From contig NZ_RBXL01000001.1 in assembly GCF_003634315.1 (NCBI RefSeq), forward strand, positions 3,948,501 to 4,012,500: a DNA stretch of 64,000 bases, given 5' to 3'. Shown in pieces: positions 22,775-31,753 of the stretch (the first letter of the stretch is position 1; each line of letters opens with the position of its first letter). The notes beneath the pieces are model-generated. The model was not told the DNA's origin and searched no databases. It worked only from the letters and a program-made list of their open reading frames with translations. The stretch comes from Thiocapsa rosea. Its GTDB lineage: Bacteria; Pseudomonadota; Gammaproteobacteria; Chromatiales; Chromatiaceae. The translations under genes and the position numbers were made by a program.

Positions 22775-22965
22775 TTAAACCGCGCCCAGCGGTATGCGCT
22801 GTTTTGGGGTGGGATCGGGTCCGGACGACTTGACGATCGCTGGAGCCTGTGCGGTTTAAGATATTAAAAAATATGTTATTTTAAACCGCGTCCCCGCTAA
22901 GGGCCATGGATGTACCAAATGTCTGGCGCACTCGAAAATGAGCATCTCGCTCTGGACGCGGTTTA
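22775..22965. repeat. Composite palindrome element, B unit + 21-bp spacer + A unit
   Basis: B unit 22775-22859 and A unit 22881-22965, each 85 bp and each bounded by TTAAACCGCG and its complement, separated by a 21-bp AT-only-like spacer (22860-22880). The same B-spacer-A order occurs on the minus strand at 50680-50874 and, with variant units, at 25429-25621. Confidence 0.9.
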
Positions 22966-23083
22966 GGTCGGGAGAAAGTGCAGCGTTTCCAGCTTGCGCA
23001 GAGAGGGCGGGGGTATTGTCTTCTGATGAGGGACGACGTTCAGCTACCGGTCAGCTGCCGCGTGTTTCCGGGGCCGAGGATCG

Positions 23084-23184
23084 GCCGACTGAAGTCGGCG
23101 TACCCGGGGGGCCGACTGAAGTCGGCGTACCCGGGGGGCCGACTGAAGTCGGCGTACCCAGGGGGGGCGACTGAAGTCGGCGTA
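23084..23184. repeat. 27-bp tandem repeat of a hairpin motif
   Basis: Almost four copies of a 27-bp unit built on the palindrome GCCGACTGAAGTCGGC followed by GTACCCGGGGG; the last copy has lost a C. A different hairpin (GCCGGTTTCAACCGGC) follows at 23200-23215. The unit recurs at 30447-30543. With the preceding composite element it fills the 610-bp gap between 22769 and 23380. The rest of the gap holds a TTTGCCTCCTTGCGCC stretch near 23339 of the kind common in repetitive DNA, and no gene. Confidence 0.9.
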
Positions 23185-23379
23185 TCGGCCCCTGGGTTCG
23201 CCGGTTTCAACCGGCCCGGGGGTGGCGGACTTCAGTGCGCCGGGAGCAACGATCGGCATCGCGCATTAGGCTGCCCGATTCGGTACGACGCCCGTCGAGG
23301 TTCCGTCCTCACGAACATTGGTCACTCATCGTTCTCTTTGCCTCCTTGCGCCGCTTCGCGTCGGAATCCTTGTTTGGAA

Positions 23380-25410
23380 TCAACCTCCGATCGGACCGCC
23401 GTCCTCCCGTGTGACCACGACGACCGAAGGGCGCGGCGGTATCGCGGGGTCGAAGTCCGGCCAGCGTGTGGCTGGATCCTCGAAGGTCGAGGGGCGCGCG
23501 AAGCCCGGATAGTCGAGCGTGCCGTCGGTGGCCGGGTGCTGCACGGCCAGAAAGAGCGTGCGTCCGTCCGGGGTGAAGCAGGGTCCGCAGAGCTCGGCCC
23601 CGACCGGTACCCGGAAGAACATGCGACCGGTGCCGCGTCCGCTGCCCTCGGTTTCGAGCGCCCACAGCCCGTCGGCGCTGCCGGATGCGCTGTGCCATGC
23701 CTGACCTTGATCGGTCGCGACCCAGAGTCGGCCTTGATGGTCCAGAGCACAGTTGTCCGGACAGGCAAACCAGCCGTTCTCGCCGGTCGCCGGGTTCCAG
23801 AGGGCGGCGGTCGCCGGGTCCCGCGGATTGCCGGCCTTGACGAGAACCTCCCAGCCGAAACGCTGCGCCGTATGATCGCCGGCGGGCGGGGTCAGCTCCA
23901 GAAGATGACCCCAAAGGTTGGCGGCGCGCGGGTTCGCTGAGTCCACTTGCTCGGCCGCGCGTTCCTTGTTGTTGGTGAGCATCACATAGAGGCGTCCGTT
24001 GTGCGGGTTCGGCTCCACGTCCTCGGGTCGGTCCATCGGGGTCGCCCCGAGCAGGTCCGCGGCACGACGGGTCTCGATCAGGACATCGGCTTGGGAGTGG
24101 AAGCCGTTCTCCGGGGTCAGACCGGGTTGGCCGAAGATGAGCGGGAGCCAGGCGAGCGTGCCGTCCGCCTCGAAGCGTGCGACCGAGAGCGTGCCCGCGT
24201 CCAACAGATTGCGGTTCGCCGCGCGATGGCTTGGGTCGACCTTGCCGTCGGTCACGAAACGATACAGATACTCGAAGCGCTGGTCGTCGCCCGAGTAGAG
24301 CACCAGACGGCCGTCGGCGTTGACGATGGACTCGGCGCCCTCGTGCTTGAAACGCCCGAGCGCGGTGCGCTTGATCGGCATGGATGCCGGGTCGAGCGGG
24401 TCGACCTCGACGATCCAGCCGAAGCGATTCGCCTCGTTCGGCTCTGCATTGACGTCGAAACGCCTGTGGAATCGGCCCCAGACGAAGTGGCCGGCAGGCA
24501 CACCGTAGCGGGCGTAGTTGCGTTTCTCCGGATGCTCTGCGACGCCGTCCGCGACGGTTGCGTCCGGATGCCGATTTAGATCGCCTGAGAAATAGCCGTG
24601 GAAATTCTCCTCGGCCATCAAGTAGGTGCCCCAAGGGGTGATGCCCCCGGCACAGTTGTTGAGCGTGCCGATCACCCGCGTGCCGCTCGGATCCGCGGAG
24701 GTCTTCATGCGGTCATGCCCGGCGGCCGGTCCCGAGAGTGCGATCTCGGTGTCGAGCGCGGTGATCCGGCGGGCGTAACGGCTGTCGGCGACGATGGACC
24801 AGCGCCCCGCGTCCTTTCGGATCTCGAGGATGGATCCGCCGTTGCAGGCCATCTCGATCTCGACGTGCTCGCGGGTCGGCGCGCCCGAGGCAGGGAACAT
24901 CACCTCGGCGTTGGTGTACTCGTGATTGATGCACAGCAGGCCGTGCTCCGAACTCTTCGAACCGAGCGGCAAGGGCACATAGCCGACATAGTCGTTGTTG
25001 TAGCCGAACTGCCGGGTCTGGGCTTCAACGCTTTGGCGATCCGGGTCGAAGGCGGGTGCGCCGGGCAGGACGGGGTCGCCCCAACGGATCAGGATGTCGG
25101 AGCGATAGCCGGGTGCGACATGATGGGTCTCGTCGACACCATGGGTGATCTCCTGGAAATCGAAGCGGGTCTTTGTGGTCTCGCGCTCGCTTTCGGGCAC
25201 CGTGACCGTGTCGGCAAGGAGCGCCAAGGGACCGGCCGCGAGACCGCCGAGCGTGCTCGCGGCGAGCGCTCCGCGCAGCAGGTCGCGCCGGCTGAAGCGG
25301 GCCTGGATGATGTCGCCGAGCGTGGCCGCGGCGCTTGGATTAAGGGGGCGGTCGTCCGACGCCTCATGGGCCTCGGCTGAACATGAATAGCGCTGATCGA
25401 TGCTCGACAT
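23380..25410 (-). CDS. PhoX-family phosphatase (DUF839), Tat-exported
   Basis: A 676-residue protein. Near residue 37 a twin-arginine motif (FSRRDLLRG) precedes a hydrophobic stretch ending in Ala-rich sequence, a Tat signal for folded export to the periplasm. The remainder is the PhoX/DUF839 beta-propeller, with family stretches such as GLLCINHEYTN, NNCAGGITPWGTYLMAEENFHG and PEDVEPNP. PhoX enzymes hydrolyse phosphate monoesters using Ca and Fe cofactors (family knowledge), releasing phosphate. No Pho box was seen upstream, where a composite repeat begins seven bases before the start codon and may separate the gene from its promoter. No operon partner. Confidence 0.9.
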   Translation of the reverse strand: MSSIDQRYSCSAEAHEASDDRPLNPSAAATLGDIIQARFSRRDLLRGALAASTLGGLAAGPLALLADTVTVPESERETTKTRFDFQEITHGVDETHHVAPGYRSDILIRWGDPVLPGAPAFDPDRQSVEAQTRQFGYNNDYVGYVPLPLGSKSSEHGLLCINHEYTNAEVMFPASGAPTREHVEIEMACNGGSILEIRKDAGRWSIVADSRYARRITALDTEIALSGPAAGHDRMKTSADPSGTRVIGTLNNCAGGITPWGTYLMAEENFHGYFSGDLNRHPDATVADGVAEHPEKRNYARYGVPAGHFVWGRFHRRFDVNAEPNEANRFGWIVEVDPLDPASMPIKRTALGRFKHEGAESIVNADGRLVLYSGDDQRFEYLYRFVTDGKVDPSHRAANRNLLDAGTLSVARFEADGTLAWLPLIFGQPGLTPENGFHSQADVLIETRRAADLLGATPMDRPEDVEPNPHNGRLYVMLTNNKERAAEQVDSANPRAANLWGHLLELTPPAGDHTAQRFGWEVLVKAGNPRDPATAALWNPATGENGWFACPDNCALDHQGRLWVATDQGQAWHSASGSADGLWALETEGSGRGTGRMFFRVPVGAELCGPCFTPDGRTLFLAVQHPATDGTLDYPGFARPSTFEDPATRWPDFDPAIPPRPSVVVVTREDGGPIGG

Positions 25411-25417
25411 AGGATTC

Positions 25418-25621
25418 TAAACCGCGCCTAAACCGCGCCCAGTGCGGTATGCGTATTGTGTTGGATTGGCTTGGCCGCGCCGGCTCCGACAACCGCCGGA
25501 GCCGGCGCTGCTTAACATATTGAAAATATTAATTTTTAAAACGCCTCTCACCGAGGTCGAGAACATCTCCGAAGCCAAACGCAAAGTGCAAATGACGCAT
25601 TTCACTCCGGGCGCGGTTTAA
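25418..25621. repeat. Composite palindrome element with duplicated left tip
   Basis: An extra TAAACCGCGCC tip (25418-25428), then a B-type unit (25429-25514, right end decayed to GCTGCTTAA), a 21-bp AT-rich spacer (25515-25535), and a C-type unit (25536-25621) whose interior is the reverse complement of the single unit at 26874. The rest of the gap to 25900 shows nothing recognisable. Confidence 0.87.
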
Positions 25622-25900
25622 CGCTCTCGTTGTCGTCGGGTCTGTGCCCGCCCGAACCCGGTCCTTTGCGCGGGGTTGGCGCGGGAGGGCGGAACCCTGA
25701 TTCGAGACGAAATGTCTCGCGTACGGGCTCGAGGGTGCCCGAGATGTCGCGGTCGGGCTGTCGGACGGCGCTCGACCCCCACGCCCCGTCCGGACATGCA
25801 GGATACGCCCCCCGCATGACAATCCTATGTCGTGCTCGACCTGTAGCTTTGCGATACGCTTCCGGACCCTGCAGATGCGATTCGATGGAGGACGCAGCGG

Positions 25901-26815
25901 ATGACGACGAAACGGCAGGAACGCGAAACTATTTCCTTGGCACTGGGCAGCGGAGGAGCCCGCGGACTCGCCCATATCGGCATCATCGAGTCCCTGACCG
26001 CGCGGGGCTATCGTATCTCCTCCATCAGCGGTGCCTCCATGGGCGCCTTGGTCGGCGGCATCTATGCCGCGGGCGAGCTCGACGCCTACAAGCGTTGGGT
26101 CTGCGCGCTGAACCTGGGCGATGTCCTGAGGTTCGTCGATTTCGCCTTCAGCGGGGCCGGGCTACTCAAGGGCGATCGCATCATCGAGACCTTGCGCTCG
26201 ATGGTCGGCGATCATGTGATCGAAGATCTGCCGATCAGCTATACCGCCATCGCAACGGACATCGACCGACAACGCGAGGTTTGGATCTCGACGGGTCCCC
26301 TCTTCGACGCCATCCGTGCCTCGATGGCCGTGCCGGGCGTCTTCACGCCGCACCGCTATCGTGGATTGACGCTGGTCGACGGCGGCCTGCTCAATCCGGT
26401 GCCCATCGCCCCGACCTTTCGGGACTTCACGGACTTGACCGTGGCGGTCAACCTCAATGCCGAGACGAGGTCGGCGAAGGGCGTCGAACGGATGCCCGAT
26501 TCGGCCGCAGCGGCCAAGACGCACGAGGAGACGCCGGTGGATCTCGGCTATCAGGAACGGATCCGGCAATTCTTCGACGCGATCGGCGAGACCCTGGCAG
26601 GGCGCGCCGAGGAGCAGCTCGACGTGTTCGATCTCACGCTGCGATCCTTCGAGACCATGCAGAACGCGATTGCGGCGGTCAAGCTCGCCGCCTATCGCCC
26701 GGACGTGGTGATCGACGTTCCGCGCAATGCGTGCGCCGCGCATGAGTTTCACCGGGCACGCGAGCTGATCGAGCTCGGGCACCGGCTGGCGGAGGAGGCG
26801 ATGGCGGGGCGCTGA
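25901..26815 (+). CDS. Patatin-like phospholipase, RssA type
   Basis: A 304-residue cytoplasmic or membrane-associated serine esterase. The oxyanion-hole loop GSGGARGLAHIG (about 15-26) and the nucleophile motif GASMG (Ser about 48) are present, and the catalytic Asp sits in VDGGLLNPVP near residue 165. Together these give the Ser-Asp dyad of patatins. Length and layout match the RssA/YchK group. Expected activity is acyl-ester hydrolysis on lipids; the substrate is unknown. GGAGG lies eight bases before the ATG. It stands alone between repeat elements. Confidence 0.9.
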   Translation: MTTKRQERETISLALGSGGARGLAHIGIIESLTARGYRISSISGASMGALVGGIYAAGELDAYKRWVCALNLGDVLRFVDFAFSGAGLLKGDRIIETLRSMVGDHVIEDLPISYTAIATDIDRQREVWISTGPLFDAIRASMAVPGVFTPHRYRGLTLVDGGLLNPVPIAPTFRDFTDLTVAVNLNAETRSAKGVERMPDSAAAAKTHEETPVDLGYQERIRQFFDAIGETLAGRAEEQLDVFDLTLRSFETMQNAIAAVKLAAYRPDVVIDVPRNACAAHEFHRARELIELGHRLAEEAMAGR

Positions 26816-26873
26816 CCCTGCGCGGGCGGGGCTCCGACATCGCGCCTGCGGTACGGGACCCGACGAACGGGAC

Positions 26874-26958
26874 TAAACCGCGTCCAGAGCGACATGCGTC
26901 ATTTTCATGTTGCGTTTGGCTTCGGAGATGTGCTCGATCTCGGTGAGGCGCGGTTTAA
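26874..26958. repeat. TTAAACCGCG-family unit (C type)
   Basis: A single 85-bp palindromic unit. Reverse-complemented, its interior matches the second unit of the element at 25418-25621. Confidence 0.88.
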
Positions 26959-27027
26959 CTCTCGGGGATTGGGGAGGTGGTGCGTCCCTGCACCGGCGGA
27001 GAACGGTTGGCGGGTCGGTATGAGGGC

Positions 27028-27417
27028 TCAGTGCGCGGTTGCCCGGATGGCCTCTTCGCGTGTGTAGAACCGACCGTCGAGGATGAATCCGGACACGATA
27101 CCCTGGCGGGTCGCAGTCACATGACCTTCATGATCGCGTTCGAGGACCCAGGACTCGGGTAGGCCGTCGAGCAGATGCACCGGCGCCGGCGTTCCGTTCG
27201 CAAAGCGCGACAGCACCGCCTCGCCGGTCGCGCCGTTGCGATAACCGGGTCGAAATCCGAACGATCCGTTGTTCCGGCTGATGCCTCTGGTGCGCGCGTA
27301 AAGGACGTTTTCGTTTCGAAGTGACGCTTGCGTCAAGGCACCGCGGAGCCGGCGTGCGCGCTCCTGATCCTGTGTCGTCGCGGTCTGCGTCTGGGTTTGG
27401 AGGTGTAGATCGTTCAT
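27028..27417 (-). CDS. Conserved-looking hypothetical protein
   Basis: A 129-residue soluble protein with a good ribosome-binding site (GAGGAG upstream of the ATG at 27417). The first 30 residues are Thr/Gln-rich. The rest has an ordered look, with SFGFRPGYRNGATGEAVLSR and PAPVHLLDGLPESWV stretches and a final LDGRFYTREEA. I do not recognise the family. No neighbour is linked to it: a repeat and the divergent patatin gene lie on one side, and a repeat and the Lrp gene on the other. Confidence 0.6.
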   Translation of the reverse strand: MNDLHLQTQTQTATTQDQERARRLRGALTQASLRNENVLYARTRGISRNNGSFGFRPGYRNGATGEAVLSRFANGTPAPVHLLDGLPESWVLERDHEGHVTATRQGIVSGFILDGRFYTREEAIRATAH

Positions 27418-27643
27418 GGGTTTCTCCTCGCCTCTATGATGAATGAGGCTTTCGCTGGAGAGTCAAGCATTCGGCGTGCCGGAGGCGGGATTCATGCGAA
27501 TGCGGCTGGCTTGGGCGGTCGGTGTTCGGTCGCTATGGAGTTTCAGCCAACCATCCAAACCGAGCGCTGCTCGGCGAAAGTCGCGAGCGCCGATCCGAAT
27601 CTTGGTGCGCACGCGCCGGCGCATCACGCCCTTGAGGATGAGT

Positions 27644-27728
27644 TTAAACCGCGTCCCCGCTAAGGGCCGCGGATGCACCGAACGTCGAACTCACGCGAAA
27701 GTGAGTATCTCGCTCTGGACGCGGTTTA
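27644..27728. repeat. TTAAACCGCG-family unit (A type)
   Basis: A single 85-bp unit nearly identical to the A unit at 22881-22965 (shared TCCCCGCTAAGGGCC and ATCTCGCTCTGGACGCGG blocks), same orientation. It occupies the end of the 321-bp gap from 27418; the remainder shows no gene. Confidence 0.9.
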
Positions 27729-27738
27729 GTCGTCGGAT

Positions 27739-28203
27739 TCAATCCAACGGGAGACGTGCGCGCTCCACCACGCGCCGCAGGACGAAGCTCGAGTGCACGC
27801 CGGTGACCCCTTCGATGCGGGTGATCTTGTTGAGCAGCAGATCCTGATAGGCATCCATATCGCGCACGACGACCTTGAGCTGGTAGTCGGCGTCGCGTCC
27901 CGTGATCAAGAGACATTCCTGCACCTCCGGGATGGCCGCGACGGCGGCGTCGAAGCGCTCGAAGCGCTCCGGGGTGTGCTTGTCCATGGAGATGCTGAGG
28001 ATGGCCATGAGGTTGAGCCCGAGCGTCTTGGCATCGAGCAGCGCTGCGTAGCCGCGGATGATGCCGGACTCCTCGAGTGCCCGGACACGTCGCAGACAGG
28101 GCGAGGGCGACAGCCCGATGCGGTCGGCCAGCTCTTGATTGCTGATACGCCCGTCGCGTTGCAGCTCTTCGAGGATTCGGCGGTCGTAGCGGTCCAGCGT
28201 CAT
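27739..28203 (-). CDS. Lrp/AsnC-family transcription regulator
   Basis: A 154-residue regulator with an N-terminal winged helix-turn-helix (about 1-60, DRYDRRILEELQRDGRIS and ELADRIGLSPSPCLRRV) and a C-terminal RAM/ACT-like ligand-binding domain (65-145) with the ITGRDADYQLKVVVRD core. Family members form dimers and octamers and respond to amino acids. It is divergent from leuA across 493 bp, so control of leuA or of itself by leucine is a reasonable guess. No Lrp site was identified. It is shorter than the global Lrp of enterics (164), so a local regulator is more likely. Confidence 0.92.
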   Translation of the reverse strand: MTLDRYDRRILEELQRDGRISNQELADRIGLSPSPCLRRVRALEESGIIRGYAALLDAKTLGLNLMAILSISMDKHTPERFERFDAAVAAIPEVQECLLITGRDADYQLKVVVRDMDAYQDLLLNKITRIEGVTGVHSSFVLRRVVERARLPLD

Positions 28204-28527
28204 CGGGGTTGCTCCGTCCGGTGGGTCGTTCGGGGTGGTGGTTTCGAGATCTGCCGAAGAATTCGAAAAGAGTGGTAGATCCTTGCGCAGAAGATCCGCT
28301 AGAAGGGCGGTTTTGCAATCATCTGCGTGCCTTTTGATCCTATTCTATCCCCGTCGGCCAACCAGCCGCGACCCGGGCAAGGGCTCACGAGGCACCTGCC
28401 CATGAGGCTCCAAGTCCTTACCGGGACGGGAGCGGCCAAGTCCCCTACCGGGGCACGGCAAAGCGGTTCCACCCCGCCGTTTGCTCGGCGCGGGCGTGAA
28501 TGACCCGCCTGCTGGGAATAGCTGGTA

Positions 28528-28672
28528 GCTATCAGCTATCAGCTATCAGCTATCAGCTATCAGCGATTGGATGTGCTTTGACAGCATTGAGTCGAACGCA
28601 TCGACTCGGCTGACGGCTGGCGGCTGGCGGCTGGCGGCTGGCGGCTGACGGCTGACGGCTGACGGCTGCAGC
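28528..28672. repeat. Facing heptanucleotide arrays upstream of leuA
   Basis: Array 1 (28528-28563) repeats AGCTATC, reading AGCTGAT on the other strand. Array 2 (28608-28672) repeats GGCTGAC/GGCTGGC. The two face each other around about 44 bp, so they could fold into a large imperfect hairpin just before leuA. The part of the gap from 28204 to 28510 has GC-rich sequence and no gene. Confidence 0.85.
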
Positions 28673-28696
28673 GCACTCATGACTCCGGAGAACAGC

Positions 28697-30364
28697 ATGA
28701 CCTGTTTTGACCCCCGAAAATATCGTCGCGGTCCGGTAGTGGATCTGCCGAACCGCCGCTGGCCGAGCCGTGTCGTCGAGCAGGCTCCGATCTGGGCGAG
28801 TGTGGATCTGCGCGACGGCAACCAGGCGCTGTTGGAGCCGATGGGTGTCGCTCAGAAGCGTCGTCTTTGGGTGCTTCTGGTCAAGCTCGGCTTCAAGGAG
28901 ATCGAGATCGGTTTCCCGGCTGCGAGCCAGCCGGACTTCGACTTCGTGCGCTGGTTGATCGAGGAAGACAAGATCCCCGAGGACGTGACCGTCCAGGTCT
29001 TGGTCCAGGCGCGCGAGGATCTGATCCGGCGTACCTTCGATGCCTTGGAGGGTGCTCCGCGCGCGATCGTCCATCTCTACAACTCCACCTCGCCGGTTCA
29101 GCGTGATTGGGTCTTCGGCCAGGAGCGCGCGGGTGTGAAGGCGATCGCCCGTCAGGGTGCCGAGTGGGTCTTGCGCGAGGCGCAACGCCGGCCCGCGACA
29201 CGCTGGACCTTCCAGTACTCGCCCGAGAGCTTCACGGCCACCGAGCCGGATTATGCGGTCGAGGTCTGCGAGGCGGTGCTGGAGGTCTGGCAGCCGACCC
29301 CGCAACGGCCGTGCATCGTCAATCTGCCCGCGACGGTCGAGGTCGCGAGCCCGAATGTCTTCGCCGATCAGGTCGAGTATTTCGCGACACACATCTCGCG
29401 GCGCGAGGCAATCATCTTGTCGGTGCACACCCACAACGATCGCGGCGGTGCTGCGGCAGCGGCGGAGCTCGCCCTGTTGGCGGGCGCGGATCGGGTCGAG
29501 GGGACGCTGCTCGGCAACGGCGAGCGCACCGGCAACCTGGACATCGTGACCCTGGCGATGAACCTCTACAGCCAGGGCATCGATCCGGGTCTGGACCTGA
29601 GCGACCCGGACGAGATCGTCCGGGTGGTGGAGGAATGCACCGGCACCGCGCTGCATCCGCGACACCCCTGGGTGGGCGAGCTGGTCTATACCGCCTTCTC
29701 GGGCAGTCACCAGGATGCCATCCGCAAGTGTCTGATGCGACAGAGCCCGGACGAGCCCTGGCAGGTCGCCTATCTGCCGATCGACCCGCGTGATCTGGGT
29801 CGCAGCTATCAGGCGGTGATCCGGGTCAACAGCCAGTCCGGGAAGGGTGGCGTCGCCTTCGTCATGGAGCGCGACTTCGGGCTGAACCTGCCGCGCTGGA
29901 TGCAGGTCGAGCTGGCGCGATTGGTCCAGTCGCAGAGCGAGCGGCGCGGCGGGGAGATGGATTCCGAGAGTATTCATCGCATCTTCATGGACCATTTTGT
30001 CGTCGATCGAACCCCGGTCCGGCTGCTCGGCTATCGGCTGGATCGCAACGGGCACGACGTGATCGAGGCCCGCATCGCGGGACCGGACGGGGAGCATCGG
30101 CTGCGCGGAGAGGGGGAGGGCGCCATGGCCGCTTTCGTGGATGCCTGGTCGGGCTGGAGCGGTCAGCCGGTTCGCATCCTGGATTATCAGGAGCATGCGA
30201 TCGGCGAGGGCACGGATGCCGAGGCCATCGCCTATGTCCAGCTGGAGCTTGGATCGCAGCGGATCGCCGGCGCGGCGATCGATCGCGACACGGTGGCCGC
30301 CTCTCTGGGTGCCGTCCTGTCCGCGCTGAATCGCGGCGAGGTCAGACAGGCTCGGGCGGCTTAA
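28697..30364 (+). CDS. leuA: 2-isopropylmalate synthase
   Basis: First committed enzyme of leucine synthesis: acetyl-CoA plus 2-oxoisovalerate. The product is 555 residues from ATG 28697, chosen because CCGGAG lies seven bases upstream; ATG 28679 is in frame without such a site. The HMGL-type TIM barrel (about 25-300) has the metal and substrate loop [13 protein letters not shown], the HTHNDRGG histidine motif and a GNGERTGN stretch. The C-terminal third is the LeuA allosteric dimer domain that binds leucine. The N-terminus ([18 protein letters not shown]) and length fit the IPMS type of about 555 residues. Its TAA stop lies inside a repeat tip. Other leu genes are absent from the window. Confidence 0.95.
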   Translation: MTCFDPRKYRRGPVVDLPNRRWPSRVVEQAPIWASVDLRDGNQALLEPMGVAQKRRLWVLLVKLGFKEIEIGFPAASQPDFDFVRWLIEEDKIPEDVTVQVLVQAREDLIRRTFDALEGAPRAIVHLYNSTSPVQRDWVFGQERAGVKAIARQGAEWVLREAQRRPATRWTFQYSPESFTATEPDYAVEVCEAVLEVWQPTPQRPCIVNLPATVEVASPNVFADQVEYFATHISRREAIILSVHTHNDRGGAAAAAELALLAGADRVEGTLLGNGERTGNLDIVTLAMNLYSQGIDPGLDLSDPDEIVRVVEECTGTALHPRHPWVGELVYTAFSGSHQDAIRKCLMRQSPDEPWQVAYLPIDPRDLGRSYQAVIRVNSQSGKGGVAFVMERDFGLNLPRWMQVELARLVQSQSERRGGEMDSESIHRIFMDHFVVDRTPVRLLGYRLDRNGHDVIEARIAGPDGEHRLRGEGEGAMAAFVDAWSGWSGQPVRILDYQEHAIGEGTDAEAIAYVQLELGSQRIAGAAIDRDTVAASLGAVLSALNRGEVRQARAA

Positions 30365-30391
30365 ACCGCGTCCAGAGCGATATGCGCTCGC
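30361..30391. repeat. Half unit of the TTAAACCGCG family
   Basis: The left arm TTAAACCGCGTCCAGAGCGA is present without a right arm; the TAA at 30362-30364 is the stop codon of leuA. Confidence 0.75.
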
Positions 30392-30446
30392 CTTTCGTCC
30401 ATGCCTCTTGGGTTCCCCAACCGGACGCAAGACTTCGGTTCCACAC

Positions 30447-30543
30447 CCGGGTACGCCGACTTCAGTCGGCCCCCCGAGCACGCCCGCACGGCGGACTGAA
30501 GTCCGCCTCCCCGGGGGCCGACTGAAGTCGGCGTACCCGGGCG
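30447..30543. repeat. Hairpin repeats related to the 27-bp tandem
   Basis: Three palindromes: GCCGACTTCAGTCGGC (near 30455), GGCGGACTGAAGTCCGCC (near 30490) and GCCGACTGAAGTCGGC (near 30517), with flanking GTACCCGGG as in the array at 23084. Confidence 0.85.
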
Positions 30544-30598
30544 GTCGCGGTCGGTGACCTGAACACTGCTGATGTGGCCGAAAACGATGATCGAGGCT

Positions 30599-30690
30599 GA
30601 CAACGACAACGACAACGACAACGAGTATAGCGTTCGACCACTTGTCCTGGTTGCGGCGCTTACGGTCGATCATTTCCCGGAAATCACCTT
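30599..30690. repeat. GACAAC-hexamer dispersed repeat, copy 1
   Basis: Four GACAAC units then GAGTA, followed by about 65 bp that match 52083-52150 (shared TTCGAC, CTTGGTT/CCTGGTT and TTTCCCGGAAA blocks). It abuts the end of the kinase gene at 30689. Confidence 0.8.
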
Positions 30691-31753
30691 ATCGCGCGCG
30701 TCCCGAGGCGACGCCGAGTCGCTCCTCGCAAAGCTCCAGGAGCGCGGGCGTCCAGGGTCGCCGCTCCGGGATGCGGCGGCTGATCGCGATGTGACGGACC
30801 AACGTCAGCATGGCGTAGGTTCTCACCGCAGCCCGGCATGCCTCGCCGGCGAGGCGGACGAAGGCATCTTCGAGGGCCAGTTCGAGGTCGGCCAGCGCAT
30901 TCGGATCGCGGTAGGTGCGCAGACTCAGCTCGGTGACGTGTCCGATGAAGTTGCCCATGTCCAGACCGGGATCGGCCAGACAATAGAGATCGAGATCGAT
31001 CAGATAGAGTCGGGTGCCGTCCAGGATGAGGTTGTCGGCATAGCAGTCGCGATGGCTCGGGCACGGGGTGCCGGGCGCGAGCGAGCCGCCCAAACGCTCG
31101 CAGGCAGCCAAGAGACGCTCGATTCGACCAGACCAACCGGGGTGTTGCGTTGCGACCTCCCCGAGTGCGCGGTGCAGGATGCGCAGCTCGTCACGCAGGG
31201 TGTGGCGGCGGTCCGACATCGGATCCGTGCCGTGCAGCTTGTGGATCCCTGCGGCGATCCGCGGGGCTAATGCCGGATCAGCGGGGGCGGTCAGGTGTTC
31301 CGTGAGGGGTTGCCCCGAGACCTTCTGCTGCAGCCACATGGCGAGTTCGGGCACGACACCGAAGGTCTCGGGCACCGCGATTCCATCCTCGGCGTCGGGA
31401 CCGAAACCCCGGTGCCAAAGCCGGGTCTGCACCGTATGACTGTATCGGTCCAGACCCTTTGCTCGGATCTTGCCGAGCAAGACCAGCGCTGCCGGGTCTC
31501 CGATCGGCGCGCTCGGCGCCAAGCGATACTCGATCAGGCACCGCATCCCGGGCTTATGCCGGCGCATTCGGACGGCCTGAATGCCGAGCCCCGGCGCGTG
31601 GGCATCGAGCCGTCGGCTCAGTGAAGGGCTGGCCCGGAGATGCCGTTGCATCCGAGCTGGACTCAAGGCGAGCGGCAGCATCGGCATTCGGGTGTCGACC
31701 GGAGCGACACTCGAATCCACCGTCGGCCGCGATTCATGCGTCGGCATCCTCAT
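30689..31753 (-). CDS. APH-fold phosphotransferase, last gene of the glycosyltransferase operon
   Basis: A 354-residue protein starting at ATG 31753, which overlaps the upstream stop (ATGA). The kinase-type catalytic loop reads HRDCYADNLIL near residue 250 and the metal-binding LIDLD follows about 15 residues later, both as in aminoglycoside/choline/maltose-type kinases. The N-terminal lobe has GKIRAKG as the likely ATP-lysine region. It is expected to phosphorylate a small hydroxyl compound or sugar. It is the 3'-most gene of the six-gene operon and ends at the hexamer repeat. It is similar in fold, but not clearly a duplicate, of the preceding kinase gene. Confidence 0.82.
   Translation of the reverse strand: MRMPTHESRPTVDSSVAPVDTRMPMLPLALSPARMQRHLRASPSLSRRLDAHAPGLGIQAVRMRRHKPGMRCLIEYRLAPSAPIGDPAALVLLGKIRAKGLDRYSHTVQTRLWHRGFGPDAEDGIAVPETFGVVPELAMWLQQKVSGQPLTEHLTAPADPALAPRIAAGIHKLHGTDPMSDRRHTLRDELRILHRALGEVATQHPGWSGRIERLLAACERLGGSLAPGTPCPSHRDCYADNLILDGTRLYLIDLDLYCLADPGLDMGNFIGHVTELSLRTYRDPNALADLELALEDAFVRLAGEACRAAVRTYAMLTLVRHIAISRRIPERRPWTPALLELCEERLGVASGRAR

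Noticed and set aside
23084-23184. Possible CRISPR array
   Set aside because: The 27-bp units are contiguous with no variable spacers and no cas genes are present.
22978-23940. Open frame across the 27-bp tandem and phoX antisense
   Set aside because: Made of repeat peptides and antisense sequence.
28401-28502. Leucine leader peptide upstream of leuA
   Set aside because: The short frame at 28401 has only two leucines and no attenuator hairpin pair was seen.
28553-30673. 706-codon antisense frame opposite leuA
   Set aside because: Shadow that also reads through the repeats; poly-Val and repetitive peptide runs show repeat origin.
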